Part shown: in pieces, positions 8,058-16,114 of the stretch
Position numbering within the stretch: the stretch's first letter is position 1
Layout: each line of letters begins with the position of its first letter
NCBI GenBank assembly: GCA_963695705.1
Contig: CAVOHB010000009.1
Location: 558,001-622,000, forward strand
Direction: 5' to 3'
DNA: 64,000 nucleotides
From: JBKPNJ01 sp963695705
GTDB lineage: Bacteria > Actinomycetota > Actinomycetes > Propionibacteriales > Nocardioidaceae
Translations under genes and position numbers: made by a program
Notes under the pieces: generated by a model
Database searches by the model: none
Told to the model about the DNA's origin: nothing
What the model saw: the letters and a program-made list of their open reading frames with translations, nothing else

Positions 8058-9434
8058 ATGAGCGATTTGTCGCAGATCAAGCAGGACCTCATCGAGAAGG
8101 GCGTCCGCTACGTCTTCGGCGCGTACGTCGACATGCACGGAGTGCCGAAGTCCAAGTGCGTGCCGATCGCTCACTTCGAGGACATGGCCGCGGGGTCGGA
8201 GCTCTACACAGTCGGGGCCCTGGATGGCATGGGGGAGCTGGGCCCGAACGAGGACGAATGCGTCGGTGTCCCCGACCTGTCCGCGCTGACCGTGCTGCCG
8301 TGGGACAGCCGCTACGCGATCGCCCCGGCGAACCTCTACCTGCACGGCCAGCCCTACACCCACGACTTCCGCCGGCTGCTGCAGGACCAGATCGACGCGG
8401 CGGACGCCATGGGGTACCGATGCAACATGGGCGTCGAGCCGGAGCTGTACGTGCTGCGTCGCGAGGGCGACGACTGGGTGCCGTGGATCGACGAGGACCG
8501 GGTCAACGTTCCCACCCGCGGCTATGACCTCGAGACCACCATGCTGGCCGACAGGTTCCTCGAGCCGATGGTCGACCACATGAACGAGCTCGGCTGGGAC
8601 GTCTACTCCTTCGACCACGAAGGCGGTGACGGCCAGTACGAGTTCGACTTCCGCTACACCGATGCCCTCGAAATGGCCGACCGGATGCTGATCTTCCGGC
8701 TGATGGCCAAGCACGTTGCCAGGTCACTGGGCTGCATCGCCAGCTTCATGCCCAAGCCCACCCAGACGGCGTTCGGCTCCGGTGCCCATCTCAACATCAG
8801 CATCGCCGACAAGGACTCGGGACGGAACCTCTTCGAGACGGCCCCCGAGAGTCACACCAGCGGCGAGCTGATCCCGGTCGAGGAGGGGTACGAGGAGATC
8901 GCGTACCAGTTCACCGCGGGTGTACTCGAACACGCAGACGCCATCACGGCCGTGCTCGCACCGACGGTCAACTCCTACAAGCGGCTGCTTCCCCGCGGTC
9001 TGATGAACGAGATCTCGTGGGCGCCGGTGTTCCGCGCCTATGGCTACAACAACCGCACCTTGATGCTCCGGCTCCCGGTCAACCGCCGGTGCCTCGAGGT
9101 CCGCATCGCCGACAGCGCCGCGAACCTCTATCTCGGGACGGCGCTCGTGCTGGCCGCCGGGCTGGACGGTATCCGGCGCGAGCTCAAGCCTGGCGACCCG
9201 GTCAACATCGACACCTACACGGTCAGCGACGAGGACCTGACCGCGGCGGGTATCCATCGGCTCCCGTCCACGCTGGGCGAGGCCATCGCGGAGTTCGAAG
9301 CCAGCGCCTTCGCCAGGGAAGTACTCGGGCAGGAGGTGCACGCGACCTACGTGAACGCGAAGAAGGCCGAATGGCTGGAGTACAACACCGTGGTCAGCGA
9401 GTGGGAACGCCACCGGTACCTCCAGCTCTGGTGA
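8058..9434 (+). CDS. Glutamine synthetase-family ligase (GlnT / gamma-glutamylamide synthetase type)
   Basis: A 458-residue protein with the GS beta-grasp N-domain (GVRYVFGAYVDMHGVPKSK) and catalytic domain: GVEPELYVL (metal-binding Glu pair), DHEGGDGQYEFDF, GSGAHLNIS (His/ATP loop), NSYKRL, and NNRTLMLRLP...CLEVRIAD. The short N-terminus and DMHGVPKSK / FDHEGGDGQYEF signatures resemble GlnT and gamma-glutamylmethylamide synthetase rather than GlnA-I. Such enzymes couple ATP and glutamate to a substrate amine. GGAG precedes the ATG at 8058. Location after a permease and before an amidase supports a catabolic, not biosynthetic, role. The precise amine is unknown. Confidence 0.88.
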   Translation: MSDLSQIKQDLIEKGVRYVFGAYVDMHGVPKSKCVPIAHFEDMAAGSELYTVGALDGMGELGPNEDECVGVPDLSALTVLPWDSRYAIAPANLYLHGQPYTHDFRRLLQDQIDAADAMGYRCNMGVEPELYVLRREGDDWVPWIDEDRVNVPTRGYDLETTMLADRFLEPMVDHMNELGWDVYSFDHEGGDGQYEFDFRYTDALEMADRMLIFRLMAKHVARSLGCIASFMPKPTQTAFGSGAHLNISIADKDSGRNLFETAPESHTSGELIPVEEGYEEIAYQFTAGVLEHADAITAVLAPTVNSYKRLLPRGLMNEISWAPVFRAYGYNNRTLMLRLPVNRRCLEVRIADSAANLYLGTALVLAAGLDGIRRELKPGDPVNIDTYTVSDEDLTAAGIHRLPSTLGEAIAEFEASAFAREVLGQEVHATYVNAKKAEWLEYNTVVSEWERHRYLQLW

Positions 9435-9467
9435 GATCCCCACACACCCCATCGAGAGGCAAGGCTT

Positions 9468-10721
9468 GTGGCTAGCACGGACCCGACTGCCGCCAACCGG
9501 ACCGCCTTCGACCGCCTGACGCAGGCCGACCCGGTCCTCACCGACGTGCTGCCGGCCGGTGAGGCGGTTCCGGGTATGACGGCCGAGACGATCCTGACCT
9601 CGGGCGCACCCATGCCCTGGAGCGACTACTTCGGCGGCCAGCGCAACGCCGTCGTGTACGCGGCGATCTATGAGGGGCTCGCGACCGATCCGGAGGACGC
9701 CGACAACAAGCTGTCCGACGGGCGGATCCACCTGGCTGCCACCCACGACCACGGCTGCGTCGGCTCGGTGGCCGGTGTCTACACCGCCTCCATGCCCGTG
9801 TTCGTGGTGGACAACGCACCGCACGGCAACCGGGCGTTCTGCAACTTCTACGAGGGGGAGTCCCGGCGCCGGCTCAACTACGGGGTGTTCGACGAGGATG
9901 TCGCTCGCGGTCTGCGTTTCCTGGAGCAGCAGCTGGCACCGGTACTGCAGACCGTCGTCCGCCGCGCCGGTGGCATTCCGCTCAAGCCCATCATGAGCCG
10001 GGCGCTCCGGATGGGCGACGAGCTGCACAGCCGCAACACGGCAGCGACGACGCTGTTCGCCCGGGAGCTCACTCCCCATCTGGTCGATCTCGCCTGCGAG
10101 GGCCGGCGCGACGACGTGCACACGGCGCTGCGATTCCTGCACGCGAGCGACTACTTCTTCCTGCGCCTGTCGATGGCCGCCGCCAAGGCGACAGCGGACT
10201 CCGCCCGCGACATCGACGGCTCGAGCGTGGTCACCGCGATGACGATCAACTGTCGCAACTTCGCCATCCGCGTGTCAGGGCTCGGGGACGAGTGGTTCCT
10301 CGGTCCGGAGCCCGAGGTCAGCTGCAAGCTCTTCGAGGGATACACGCCGGATGACATCCAGTGGATCGGCGGTGAGAGCCACATCACCGAGACGGTCGGA
10401 CTCGGCGGCTTCGCCCAGGCGGCGGCCTTCGGGCTCCAGGCGTACCAGGGCGGCAGCGCCGCGAGCATGGCCGCGATGAACGAGTCGATGTACGAGATCA
10501 CGGTGGGGGAGCACCCGGATCATCTGATCCCCTATTTCGGGTTCCGCGGGGCGCCGGTCGGCATCGACATCCACCGGGTCCTGGCCACCGGAGTCCTGCC
10601 GGTGATCGACGGCGGCCTGGCCGGCAAGGACGGCGGCCAGATCGGCGCGGGCATCCTGCGCGGTCCGCGCGAGTGCTTCGAGGCGGCGGCGACGGCGTTC
10701 AAGCAGCGGTACGGGTCGTAG
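9468..10721 (+). CDS. DUF1116 family protein (YlbE/AllG-like)
   Basis: A 417-residue protein that I recognise as DUF1116, the family of E. coli YlbE (AllG), part of the oxamate carbamoyltransferase of allantoin breakdown. Landmarks are AAIYEGLATDPEDADNKL, HDHGCVGSVAGVYTASMPVF, NCRNFAIRVSGLGDEWFLGP and GGESHITETVGLGGFAQAA. The usual partners FdrA, YlbF and carbamate kinase are absent from the window, so this copy must work alone or with the neighbouring GS-like and amidase enzymes. GTG start, 33 nt after the previous stop. Confidence 0.8.
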   Translation: MASTDPTAANRTAFDRLTQADPVLTDVLPAGEAVPGMTAETILTSGAPMPWSDYFGGQRNAVVYAAIYEGLATDPEDADNKLSDGRIHLAATHDHGCVGSVAGVYTASMPVFVVDNAPHGNRAFCNFYEGESRRRLNYGVFDEDVARGLRFLEQQLAPVLQTVVRRAGGIPLKPIMSRALRMGDELHSRNTAATTLFARELTPHLVDLACEGRRDDVHTALRFLHASDYFFLRLSMAAAKATADSARDIDGSSVVTAMTINCRNFAIRVSGLGDEWFLGPEPEVSCKLFEGYTPDDIQWIGGESHITETVGLGGFAQAAAFGLQAYQGGSAASMAAMNESMYEITVGEHPDHLIPYFGFRGAPVGIDIHRVLATGVLPVIDGGLAGKDGGQIGAGILRGPRECFEAAATAFKQRYGS

Positions 10722-10734
10722 GCGGAACGTCGCC

Positions 10735-11685
10735 GTGCAGCGGATCACCCGGGAACGGGTCACGATGTTCTTCGATCCCACGGCCGAGCCGGTGGCCGAG
10801 GTGGAGCCGGGCGAGCGCTTCGTCGTCGAGACGGCCGATTCGCTGTGCGGGCTGATCAAGGAACAGGCGCCCGCGGGTATGCACATCGACGACGTGGTCG
10901 AGCGGCTCGGCGGTGCCTGCCCGGTCACCGGGCCGATCTATGTGCGCGGTGCCGAGCCGGGTGCGGCGCTGGCGATCGAGATCCACCGGATCGAGGCGAG
11001 TCCCCGACAGGGAACCGCCTGGACGGGCGTGTTCGGCGGCTTCGGGGCCCTCTCGCACGAGCAGTTCTCGCTGCAGGAGCCGCTGGTGCCGGAGAGCCGG
11101 CTGCTGCCCTATGACGAGGAGCAGGCGCACTTCCTCCGCTCGGACGGATCGACGATCGCCATTCCCATCCGACCGTTCCTCGGGACCGTCGGCGTCGCAC
11201 CGCGACGGGAGCGCCGGATGTCGTTCTCCCAGTCGCCTGAGTACCTCGGCGATGTCGACCTTCCAGATCTCACCGCTGGCGCCACGCTGATCTTGCCGGT
11301 CAACGCCCCCGGCGCGCTGCCGGCGTTCGGCGACGCCCACGCGGCTCAGGGCGACGGGGAGATCACCGGGGCCGCCATCGAGATCGAGGCCGAGGTCGAG
11401 GTCAGCTGCCGACCGATGGCGGCCGAGGCCGCGGGGTTCGTGTCCCTGCCGCAGCTGAACACGGCGCGGAGCATCGGTTCCATCGGCTGCTTCCAGGGCA
11501 ACGACCTCACCGTCTGCGCCCGCGCCGCCTACGTCGACCTGGTTCACCGGTTGGTGCGCTACCACGGGTTCGGATCCTCTGAGGCGTACCAACTGCTCGG
11601 CCAGGTCGGCCGGCTGCGGGTCGGGAACATGATCGACCCGTTCTACTCGGTGCTCGCATCGGTCGACCGGCGATTCGTCGGATAG
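10735..11685 (+). CDS. Acetamidase/formamidase family hydrolase
   Basis: A 316-residue FmdA/AmdA-family protein. Recognisable segments are GPIYVRGAEPGAALAIEI, the GTVGVAP strand, GGDVDLPDL-like 'YLGDVDLPDLTAGATLILPV', GDAHAAQGDGEITGAAIE (the conserved GD.HA.QGDGE metal-site motif) and a C-terminal Y...GFGSSEAYQLL helix. Family members hydrolyse short amides to ammonia plus acid. It is the last gene of the set; a perfect 16-bp palindrome (11702-11717) follows the stop. GTG at 10735 is used; an ATG at 10765 is a possible alternative. Confidence 0.85.
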   Translation: MQRITRERVTMFFDPTAEPVAEVEPGERFVVETADSLCGLIKEQAPAGMHIDDVVERLGGACPVTGPIYVRGAEPGAALAIEIHRIEASPRQGTAWTGVFGGFGALSHEQFSLQEPLVPESRLLPYDEEQAHFLRSDGSTIAIPIRPFLGTVGVAPRRERRMSFSQSPEYLGDVDLPDLTAGATLILPVNAPGALPAFGDAHAAQGDGEITGAAIEIEAEVEVSCRPMAAEAAGFVSLPQLNTARSIGSIGCFQGNDLTVCARAAYVDLVHRLVRYHGFGSSEAYQLLGQVGRLRVGNMIDPFYSVLASVDRRFVG

Positions 11686-11701
11686 CGGTGGCCTCGAGGC
11701 T

Positions 11702-11717
11702 GGCCATCCGGATGGCC
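11702..11717 (+). terminator. Palindrome after the amidase gene
   Basis: GGCCATCCGGATGGCC is a perfect 16-bp inverted repeat 17 nt after the stop of the six-gene set. It could form a short terminator hairpin or be a protein-binding site; no clear U-tract follows. Confidence 0.35.
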
Positions 11718-11728
11718 GCACGATGGTT

Positions 11729-11784
11729 TTGCGCAGTTGGTGGTCACCGCGTCGGGCGCCCCACCGTGACCAACGACCGCGCAA
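11729..11784. repeat. Dispersed hairpin element, copy 2
   Basis: TTGCGCAGTTGGTGGTCAC on the left and GTGACCAACGACCGCGCAA on the right with a ~17-nt loop. Both arms match the arms at 3532 and 15492, but the surrounding ~300 bp of the larger repeat are missing here, so the hairpin can occur alone. Confidence 0.75.
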
Positions 11785-11962
11785 TTCCTAGCTTCACTCG
11801 CGCGCAACATCGGCCGCAGCCTGCGTCCCGCCCTCGGTGCCGAACGATCTAAGGCCGGTTCGTTCGTCACGTGCACAGAGATAGGACATCCTCCTCATGT
11901 GTGGGGCCTCCTTAGAACGGCAGTCTCGAGTCAACGGATTGAGACTACGAAGGAGAGTCGCC

Positions 11963-12154
11963 ATGTCAGACATGTCAGAGATCCGATCGATCGTCTCCCA
12001 GGGCATCGTCGTGAGCTTCCCGGATGCTGAGCTGGCCTACCGTCGGGAGCGCCTGAGCGGCCGTGTCCAGCGGTCCCGGGGCCAGCACCACCTGCGCACC
12101 GTCTACCGGCGCGTGACAGGGGTCGCCCGCCACGATGCGGCGGGCTTGGGCTGA
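11963..12154 (+). CDS. Small protein of unknown function (63 aa)
   Basis: The ATG at 11963 has a strong AAGGAG ribosome site 8-9 nt upstream. The product is basic (RRERLSGRVQRSRGQHHLRTVYRRVTG) and has no domain I recognise. It ends 26 nt before the LuxR-type regulator gene, so it may be its leader gene or small partner. Short length keeps confidence moderate. Confidence 0.5.
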   Translation: MSDMSEIRSIVSQGIVVSFPDAELAYRRERLSGRVQRSRGQHHLRTVYRRVTGVARHDAAGLG

Positions 12155-12180
12155 ATGCCCGGCCCGCGCGGAGAGCGGTT

Positions 12181-15100
12181 GTGACATCCACTGCCCGTAC
12201 GACGCCCGCGCCGACAATCGCGCCATCATCGGTGGCGCGATTGTCGGTGCAGGCGGCCATGATGGACCTCGTGACGTCAGAGCCGGTCGGTTGGGGGCCC
12301 CTGATCGGGCGAACCGCCGATCTCGAGCGGCTGATGGCCGCCGTGGGGGTCGGTGCGTCCGAGCCCGGCGGCGCAGACGTGCTGCTCGCCGGCGATGCCG
12401 GCGTCGGCAAGACCCGGCTCCAGGCCGAGCTACGCGAGCGCGCCACGGCTGCAGGCTGGCGGGTGCTGGTCGGTCACTGCCTCGACTTCGGCGACAGCGC
12501 GTCGCCCTACCTGCCGTTCAGCGAGGTCTTCGTACGGCTCGCCGCGGAGTCGCCCGGCCTGCTCAGCTCACTGGTGGAGAGTCATCCCGCGCTGGCTCGG
12601 CTGCTCCCGCTTCGGGCGGATCCGGCCGATCAGGGCCGGAGCGTCGAGCCGGTCAACCGGGCCGACCTGTTCGAGTCCGTGCACGCCGTTCTCGAACGAC
12701 TCAGCCGGTCGGCTCCGCTGTTGTTGCTGATCGAGGACGTGCACTGGGCGGACAGGTCGACGCGAGACCTGCTCAGCTTCTTCTTCACCCGCCCGTTTTC
12801 AGGTCCTGTCTCGATTGTCGTCTCCTACCGAAGTGACGATCTTCACCGCCGCCACCCGTTGCGTGCGGCAGTCGCGGAGTGGGCCCGGCTCCCCGCGGTG
12901 AGCCGCCTGCACCTGGATCCCCTGCCCGACGAGGATGTCCGCACCCTGGTCGGGGTGTTGCTCCCGAAGCCGATCTCGGCGCGCGCGGTGCGGGGGATCG
13001 TCGAACGGGCGGAGGGAAACGCATTCTTTGCCGAGGAGCTTGTCGCCGCCGCCGGATCTGCGGGCGCGTCCTCATCGCTGCCCGACAGCCTGGCCGAGCT
13101 GCTGCTCGTGCGTCTCGACCAGCTCGAGCCCGAAGCCCGCTCCGTGGTCCGCGCCGCCGCCGTCGCCGGCCGACGGGTCGCGCATTCCCTACTGGCCGCC
13201 GTTGTCGATACCGACAGCGACACGCTCGACCGGGGCCTACGGGCGGCGGTGGAGAGCAATGTACTGATCGCCGTGCAACCGGACGGCTACGCATTCCGGC
13301 ACGCGCTGCTCGGCGAGGCTGTCTATGACGACCTGCTTCCCGGCGAGCGGGTTCGCCTGCACGCGGCCTATGCCCGGGCGCTGTCGGCCGATCACGCCCG
13401 CGGCTCGGCGGCGGACCTGGCACGCCATGCCCGGGCTGCCGACGACAGGAAAACCGCCCTGCACGCCAGCGTGCGGGCCGGCGATGAGGCGATGGCCCTG
13501 GCTGGACCGGACGAAGCCGCTCGTCACTACGAGCTGGCCCTGGAGCTGTTGGCCAAGGCGGACGGCACCGACGAGGAGTCGGTCGACCCGACCGAGCTGT
13601 CCATCAAGGCGAGCGAGGCGGCTGCCGCCGCCGGGCACCTACACCGTGCCGTCGCGCTCGTCCAGGACCAGGTTGCGCAGCTGAACGCCGATACGCCGCC
13701 GCTGCAGAGAGCCCGGCTGCTCCTCGCGCTGGGCGGGATCGGGCTGCTCACCGACTCGGGAATCGACGTCCTGCGAGCCACGACCGAAGCCCTGCCACTG
13801 GTTCCGACGGAGCCGGCCAGTCCGCTGCGGGCCCGGCTGCTCAGCCTGCACGCTCGGGCCAACGCGGCCCACCGCCGGGACGAACAGGCCGTGCGCTGGT
13901 CGGCCGAGGCGCTGCAGATGGCTCACGAGCTCGGACTGGCCGACGTGATCGCCGACGTCACGACGACGATGGCGCACATCGAGGAGCGCAGGGGAGATCC
14001 CGAGTCCTCCAGGATCCTGCTGGTGCGCAACATCGAAGACGCCAGGCAGGCGGGCGAGCCGGCGGAAGAACTGCGGGGACTGTTCGCTCTCGCCATCCAG
14101 CACTTCGAGTTCGGGCGGATCGAGGCGGCACTCGCGGTGTTCCAGACGGCTGCCGACCGCGCGGTCGAGGTTGGTCGCCCGTGGGCGCCGTACGGCTTCG
14201 ATGCCAGGTCGATGGCCGGTGTCTGTGCCTACATCGGCGGCCAGTGGGACTACGTCCTGGAGGTGGTGGACGTCACCGGCGAATCGCCGCCGGCCCTGGC
14301 TGAGGCCACGCTCGCCGGTGTCGGGTTGTCGGTGGCCGCGGGCCGGGGGGAGCAGGGCGCCCTCGAGACCCTCTCGGGACTTCGTGAGTCGTGGCACCTG
14401 GATGGCATGATCGCGATCCTCTGCGGCAGCGCCGCCATCGACCTGCACGGCGACACCGGGGACTTCGCGGCGGCGACGGCGGCCTACAACGACGTCGTAA
14501 CGAGCGTCAGCCGGCTATGGCGTCAGGAGTTCTTCCAGGCGAGGATGCGACTGAGCGGTCTCATGCTCGGCCAGCTGTGCGCAAGGGCGGCGCGGTCCGC
14601 CGCCCAGGAGCGTCCTGGGCTCGCGGAGTTCGGTGATGAGCTCGTGGCGGCATCCTCGACGGCCGCCGAACAGGCCCGGGGTCTGCATACGCTCGGGCCC
14701 GAGGCGCACGCCTGGCTCGGCCGTGTGTCGGCAGAACACGCCCGGCTGCGCTGGCTCACCGGCATCGACGCACCGGACGAGGACGACCTTGTCAAGGCCT
14801 GGCGGACCAGCGTGGAGCTGTTCGACGCATTCGGGCACGTGTTCGAGGGTGCCCGCTCCCACACCCGGCTGGCGTCGGTGCTGCGCGCGGTCGGGCGCTC
14901 CGACGAAGCCGCGACCTCGGTCGCCACCGCGCGCGAAGTCGCGCACCGGCTGGGCGCCGAGCCGCTGCTCGCCGAGCTGCGCGTGCTGGGCCGTGCCAGC
15001 CCGGAGCGGCGCTCGGCGGCCTCCAAGCGCGACACCGTGCTGACCCCCAGGGAGCAGGAGGTGCTGCAGCTGGTGGCTCAGGGCCGGAGCAACGCCGACA

Positions 15101-15240
15101 TCGCCCGGCACCTCTACATCAGCGCCAAGACGGTGAGCGTCCACGTGTCCAACATCCTGGCCAAGCTGGGCGCGGGCGGCCGAACCGAGGCCGTCGCCCT
15201 GGCCCGACGCGACGGCATCCTGTCCGGTGACAGCCCCTAG
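12181..15240 (+). CDS. Large ATP-binding LuxR-family (LAL-type) transcriptional regulator
   Basis: A 1019-residue protein. GRTADLERL and the Walker A motif LLAGDAGVGKTRL (about residues 70-82) open an AAA/STAND ATPase with LLLLIEDVHWADRST as Walker B. A long tetratricopeptide-like helical middle follows. The C-terminus holds a GerE/LuxR HTH: LTPREQEVLQLVAQGRSNADIARHLYISAKTVSVHVSNILAKLG. Proteins of this build are ATP-dependent activators of nearby metabolic genes. GTG at 12181 has GGAG 8-9 nt upstream; ATGs at 12259 and 12262 are alternatives, and a 15-bp inverted repeat lies between the two possible starts. Confidence 0.88.
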   Translation: MTSTARTTPAPTIAPSSVARLSVQAAMMDLVTSEPVGWGPLIGRTADLERLMAAVGVGASEPGGADVLLAGDAGVGKTRLQAELRERATAAGWRVLVGHCLDFGDSASPYLPFSEVFVRLAAESPGLLSSLVESHPALARLLPLRADPADQGRSVEPVNRADLFESVHAVLERLSRSAPLLLLIEDVHWADRSTRDLLSFFFTRPFSGPVSIVVSYRSDDLHRRHPLRAAVAEWARLPAVSRLHLDPLPDEDVRTLVGVLLPKPISARAVRGIVERAEGNAFFAEELVAAAGSAGASSSLPDSLAELLLVRLDQLEPEARSVVRAAAVAGRRVAHSLLAAVVDTDSDTLDRGLRAAVESNVLIAVQPDGYAFRHALLGEAVYDDLLPGERVRLHAAYARALSADHARGSAADLARHARAADDRKTALHASVRAGDEAMALAGPDEAARHYELALELLAKADGTDEESVDPTELSIKASEAAAAAGHLHRAVALVQDQVAQLNADTPPLQRARLLLALGGIGLLTDSGIDVLRATTEALPLVPTEPASPLRARLLSLHARANAAHRRDEQAVRWSAEALQMAHELGLADVIADVTTTMAHIEERRGDPESSRILLVRNIEDARQAGEPAEELRGLFALAIQHFEFGRIEAALAVFQTAADRAVEVGRPWAPYGFDARSMAGVCAYIGGQWDYVLEVVDVTGESPPALAEATLAGVGLSVAAGRGEQGALETLSGLRESWHLDGMIAILCGSAAIDLHGDTGDFAAATAAYNDVVTSVSRLWRQEFFQARMRLSGLMLGQLCARAARSAAQERPGLAEFGDELVAASSTAAEQARGLHTLGPEAHAWLGRVSAEHARLRWLTGIDAPDEDDLVKAWRTSVELFDAFGHVFEGARSHTRLASVLRAVGRSDEAATSVATAREVAHRLGAEPLLAELRVLGRASPERRSAASKRDTVLTPREQEVLQLVAQGRSNADIARHLYISAKTVSVHVSNILAKLGAGGRTEAVALARRDGILSGDSP
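12211..12247 (+). promoter_or_regulatory. Perfect 15-bp inverted repeat at the luxR start
   Basis: CCGACAATCGCGCCA and TGGCGCGATTGTCGG flank a 7-nt loop. If translation begins at 12259 this is a 5' leader hairpin or operator; if at 12181 it is inside the coding sequence. A 15/15 match at this point is unlikely to be chance and suggests autoregulation. Confidence 0.5.
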
Positions 15241-15491
15241 TCAGTCGGCCGCGGCCAGTGTCGTTCGGGGTGGCGGGTCGCGGCGAGGGTCGGACCGCTG
15301 CACGCGTTCCCCGCACCCCCATGACCCGCGTGCAACAACTGTCGGATCGCGTGCAACAAGTGGTGCTCCTATTGGTGGTCAAGCGGTGTTGAGCCATTCG
15401 CGTAGGTGTTGGCGAGGGGTCGTGCGGCGGGTGCCGGTTCGCGTCCGGAAGTTGTTGCGCAGGTATCGATCACCAGGGCCACTGCCGGGAA

Positions 15492-15547
15492 TTGCGCGGT
15501 TGTTGGTCACGGTTGAGCCCCCGGCCGGTGACCAACCAGTGCGCAAA
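15492..15547. repeat. Dispersed hairpin element, copy 3
   Basis: Left arm TTGCGCGGTTGTTGGTCAC, right arm GTGACCAACCAGTGCGCAA with an ~18-nt middle. The left arm is identical to copy 1; the right differs by one base that pairs less well. Confidence 0.8.
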
Positions 15548-15752
15548 ACGTCGGTGCGGTGATCCTGACGCACCCACGGGAGGTCAACCCGTTCCGCCGC
15601 GGCAAGAACTTGTGCACTTGGTGCGGGTGAACGGGTGGGACAACTCTCATCGCCTGCACAAATCTGAGCAATCAAGCACCGCCGTGGTCGGCCTCGGACT
15701 CGAGCGATCACGGCCGCGGGCCCGTGCCGGAACCCGTGCGACCGGCGTGACA

Positions 15753-15836
15753 CGTTGTCGGATGGCGCGTCAACAACTGTCGGATCGCGCGTCAACAAGT
15801 GTCGGATCGCGTGAAACAAGTGTCGGATCGCTGACT
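15753..15836 (+). repeat. Four tandem ~22-bp TGTCGGATC units
   Basis: Units read roughly (A)AC(A)AnTGTCGGATCGCGCGTCA with a 21-23 bp period, degenerating to the right. Two similar units are at ~15339-15362 and two at ~3789-3820. Multiple short repeats at one end resemble the ends of some insertion sequences, but no transposase is present. Confidence 0.6.
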
Positions 15837-15838
15837 TC

Positions 15839-16096
15839 TCATTCCGCGGAGCGGGGCGGGTCGGGTAGCGATGATTCGTGGTGAGGGTCCGCCGGCAGCA
15901 CGCGGCGGAGGTTCGCCCGGCCGACCCGGAGCAGTGAGTGCCCGGCGTTGCCACTGTCCACGCGGACGAAGTACCGCTTCAGCCCCATCGCCAGCCAGGA
16001 GCGCTCGATCCGCTCGACGACGCCGGTGAGCGCGCCCACGCTGAGCCGCTGCAGCTCGACCCGATCGCCGACCGAGACCTTACGCGCGCTTCTCAT
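15839..16096 (-). CDS. Small hypothetical protein, possible SH3-like barrel
   Basis: An 85-residue basic protein. VSVGDRVELQRLSVGALTGVVERIER...KRYFVRVDSG reads like a KOW/SH3-type small barrel, which often binds nucleic acid, but no family is recognised. The ATG at 16096 lacks a clear Shine-Dalgarno. It is 18 nt downstream of, and co-directional with, the NmrA-like gene. Confidence 0.5.
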   Translation of the reverse strand: MRSARKVSVGDRVELQRLSVGALTGVVERIERSWLAMGLKRYFVRVDSGNAGHSLLRVGRANLRRVLPADPHHESSLPDPPRSAE

Positions 16097-16114
16097 GGCC
16101 GCGAGCCCACCGTT

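Larger units (their letters stand above)
15241..15838. other. Intergenic region with dispersed repeat copy B and tandem TGTCGGATC units
   Basis: About 598 bp without a convincing gene. 15465-15835 repeats the 3510-3820 element. TGTCGGATCGCG-type units occur near 15339-15362 and four times at ~15753-15836 with a ~22-bp period. 15380-15465 is open on the minus strand and looks like a coding remnant of a lost element, but no family could be named. Confidence 0.75.

Noticed and set aside
8724..10142. 472-residue minus-strand open frame
   Set aside because: Antisense to the GS-like and DUF1116 genes; no domain and no ribosome site.
15379..15954. 191-residue minus-strand ORF as a transposase
   Set aside because: It runs through the hairpin and tandem repeats and overlaps the start of another gene; only the last ~30 residues look protein-like and match no named family.
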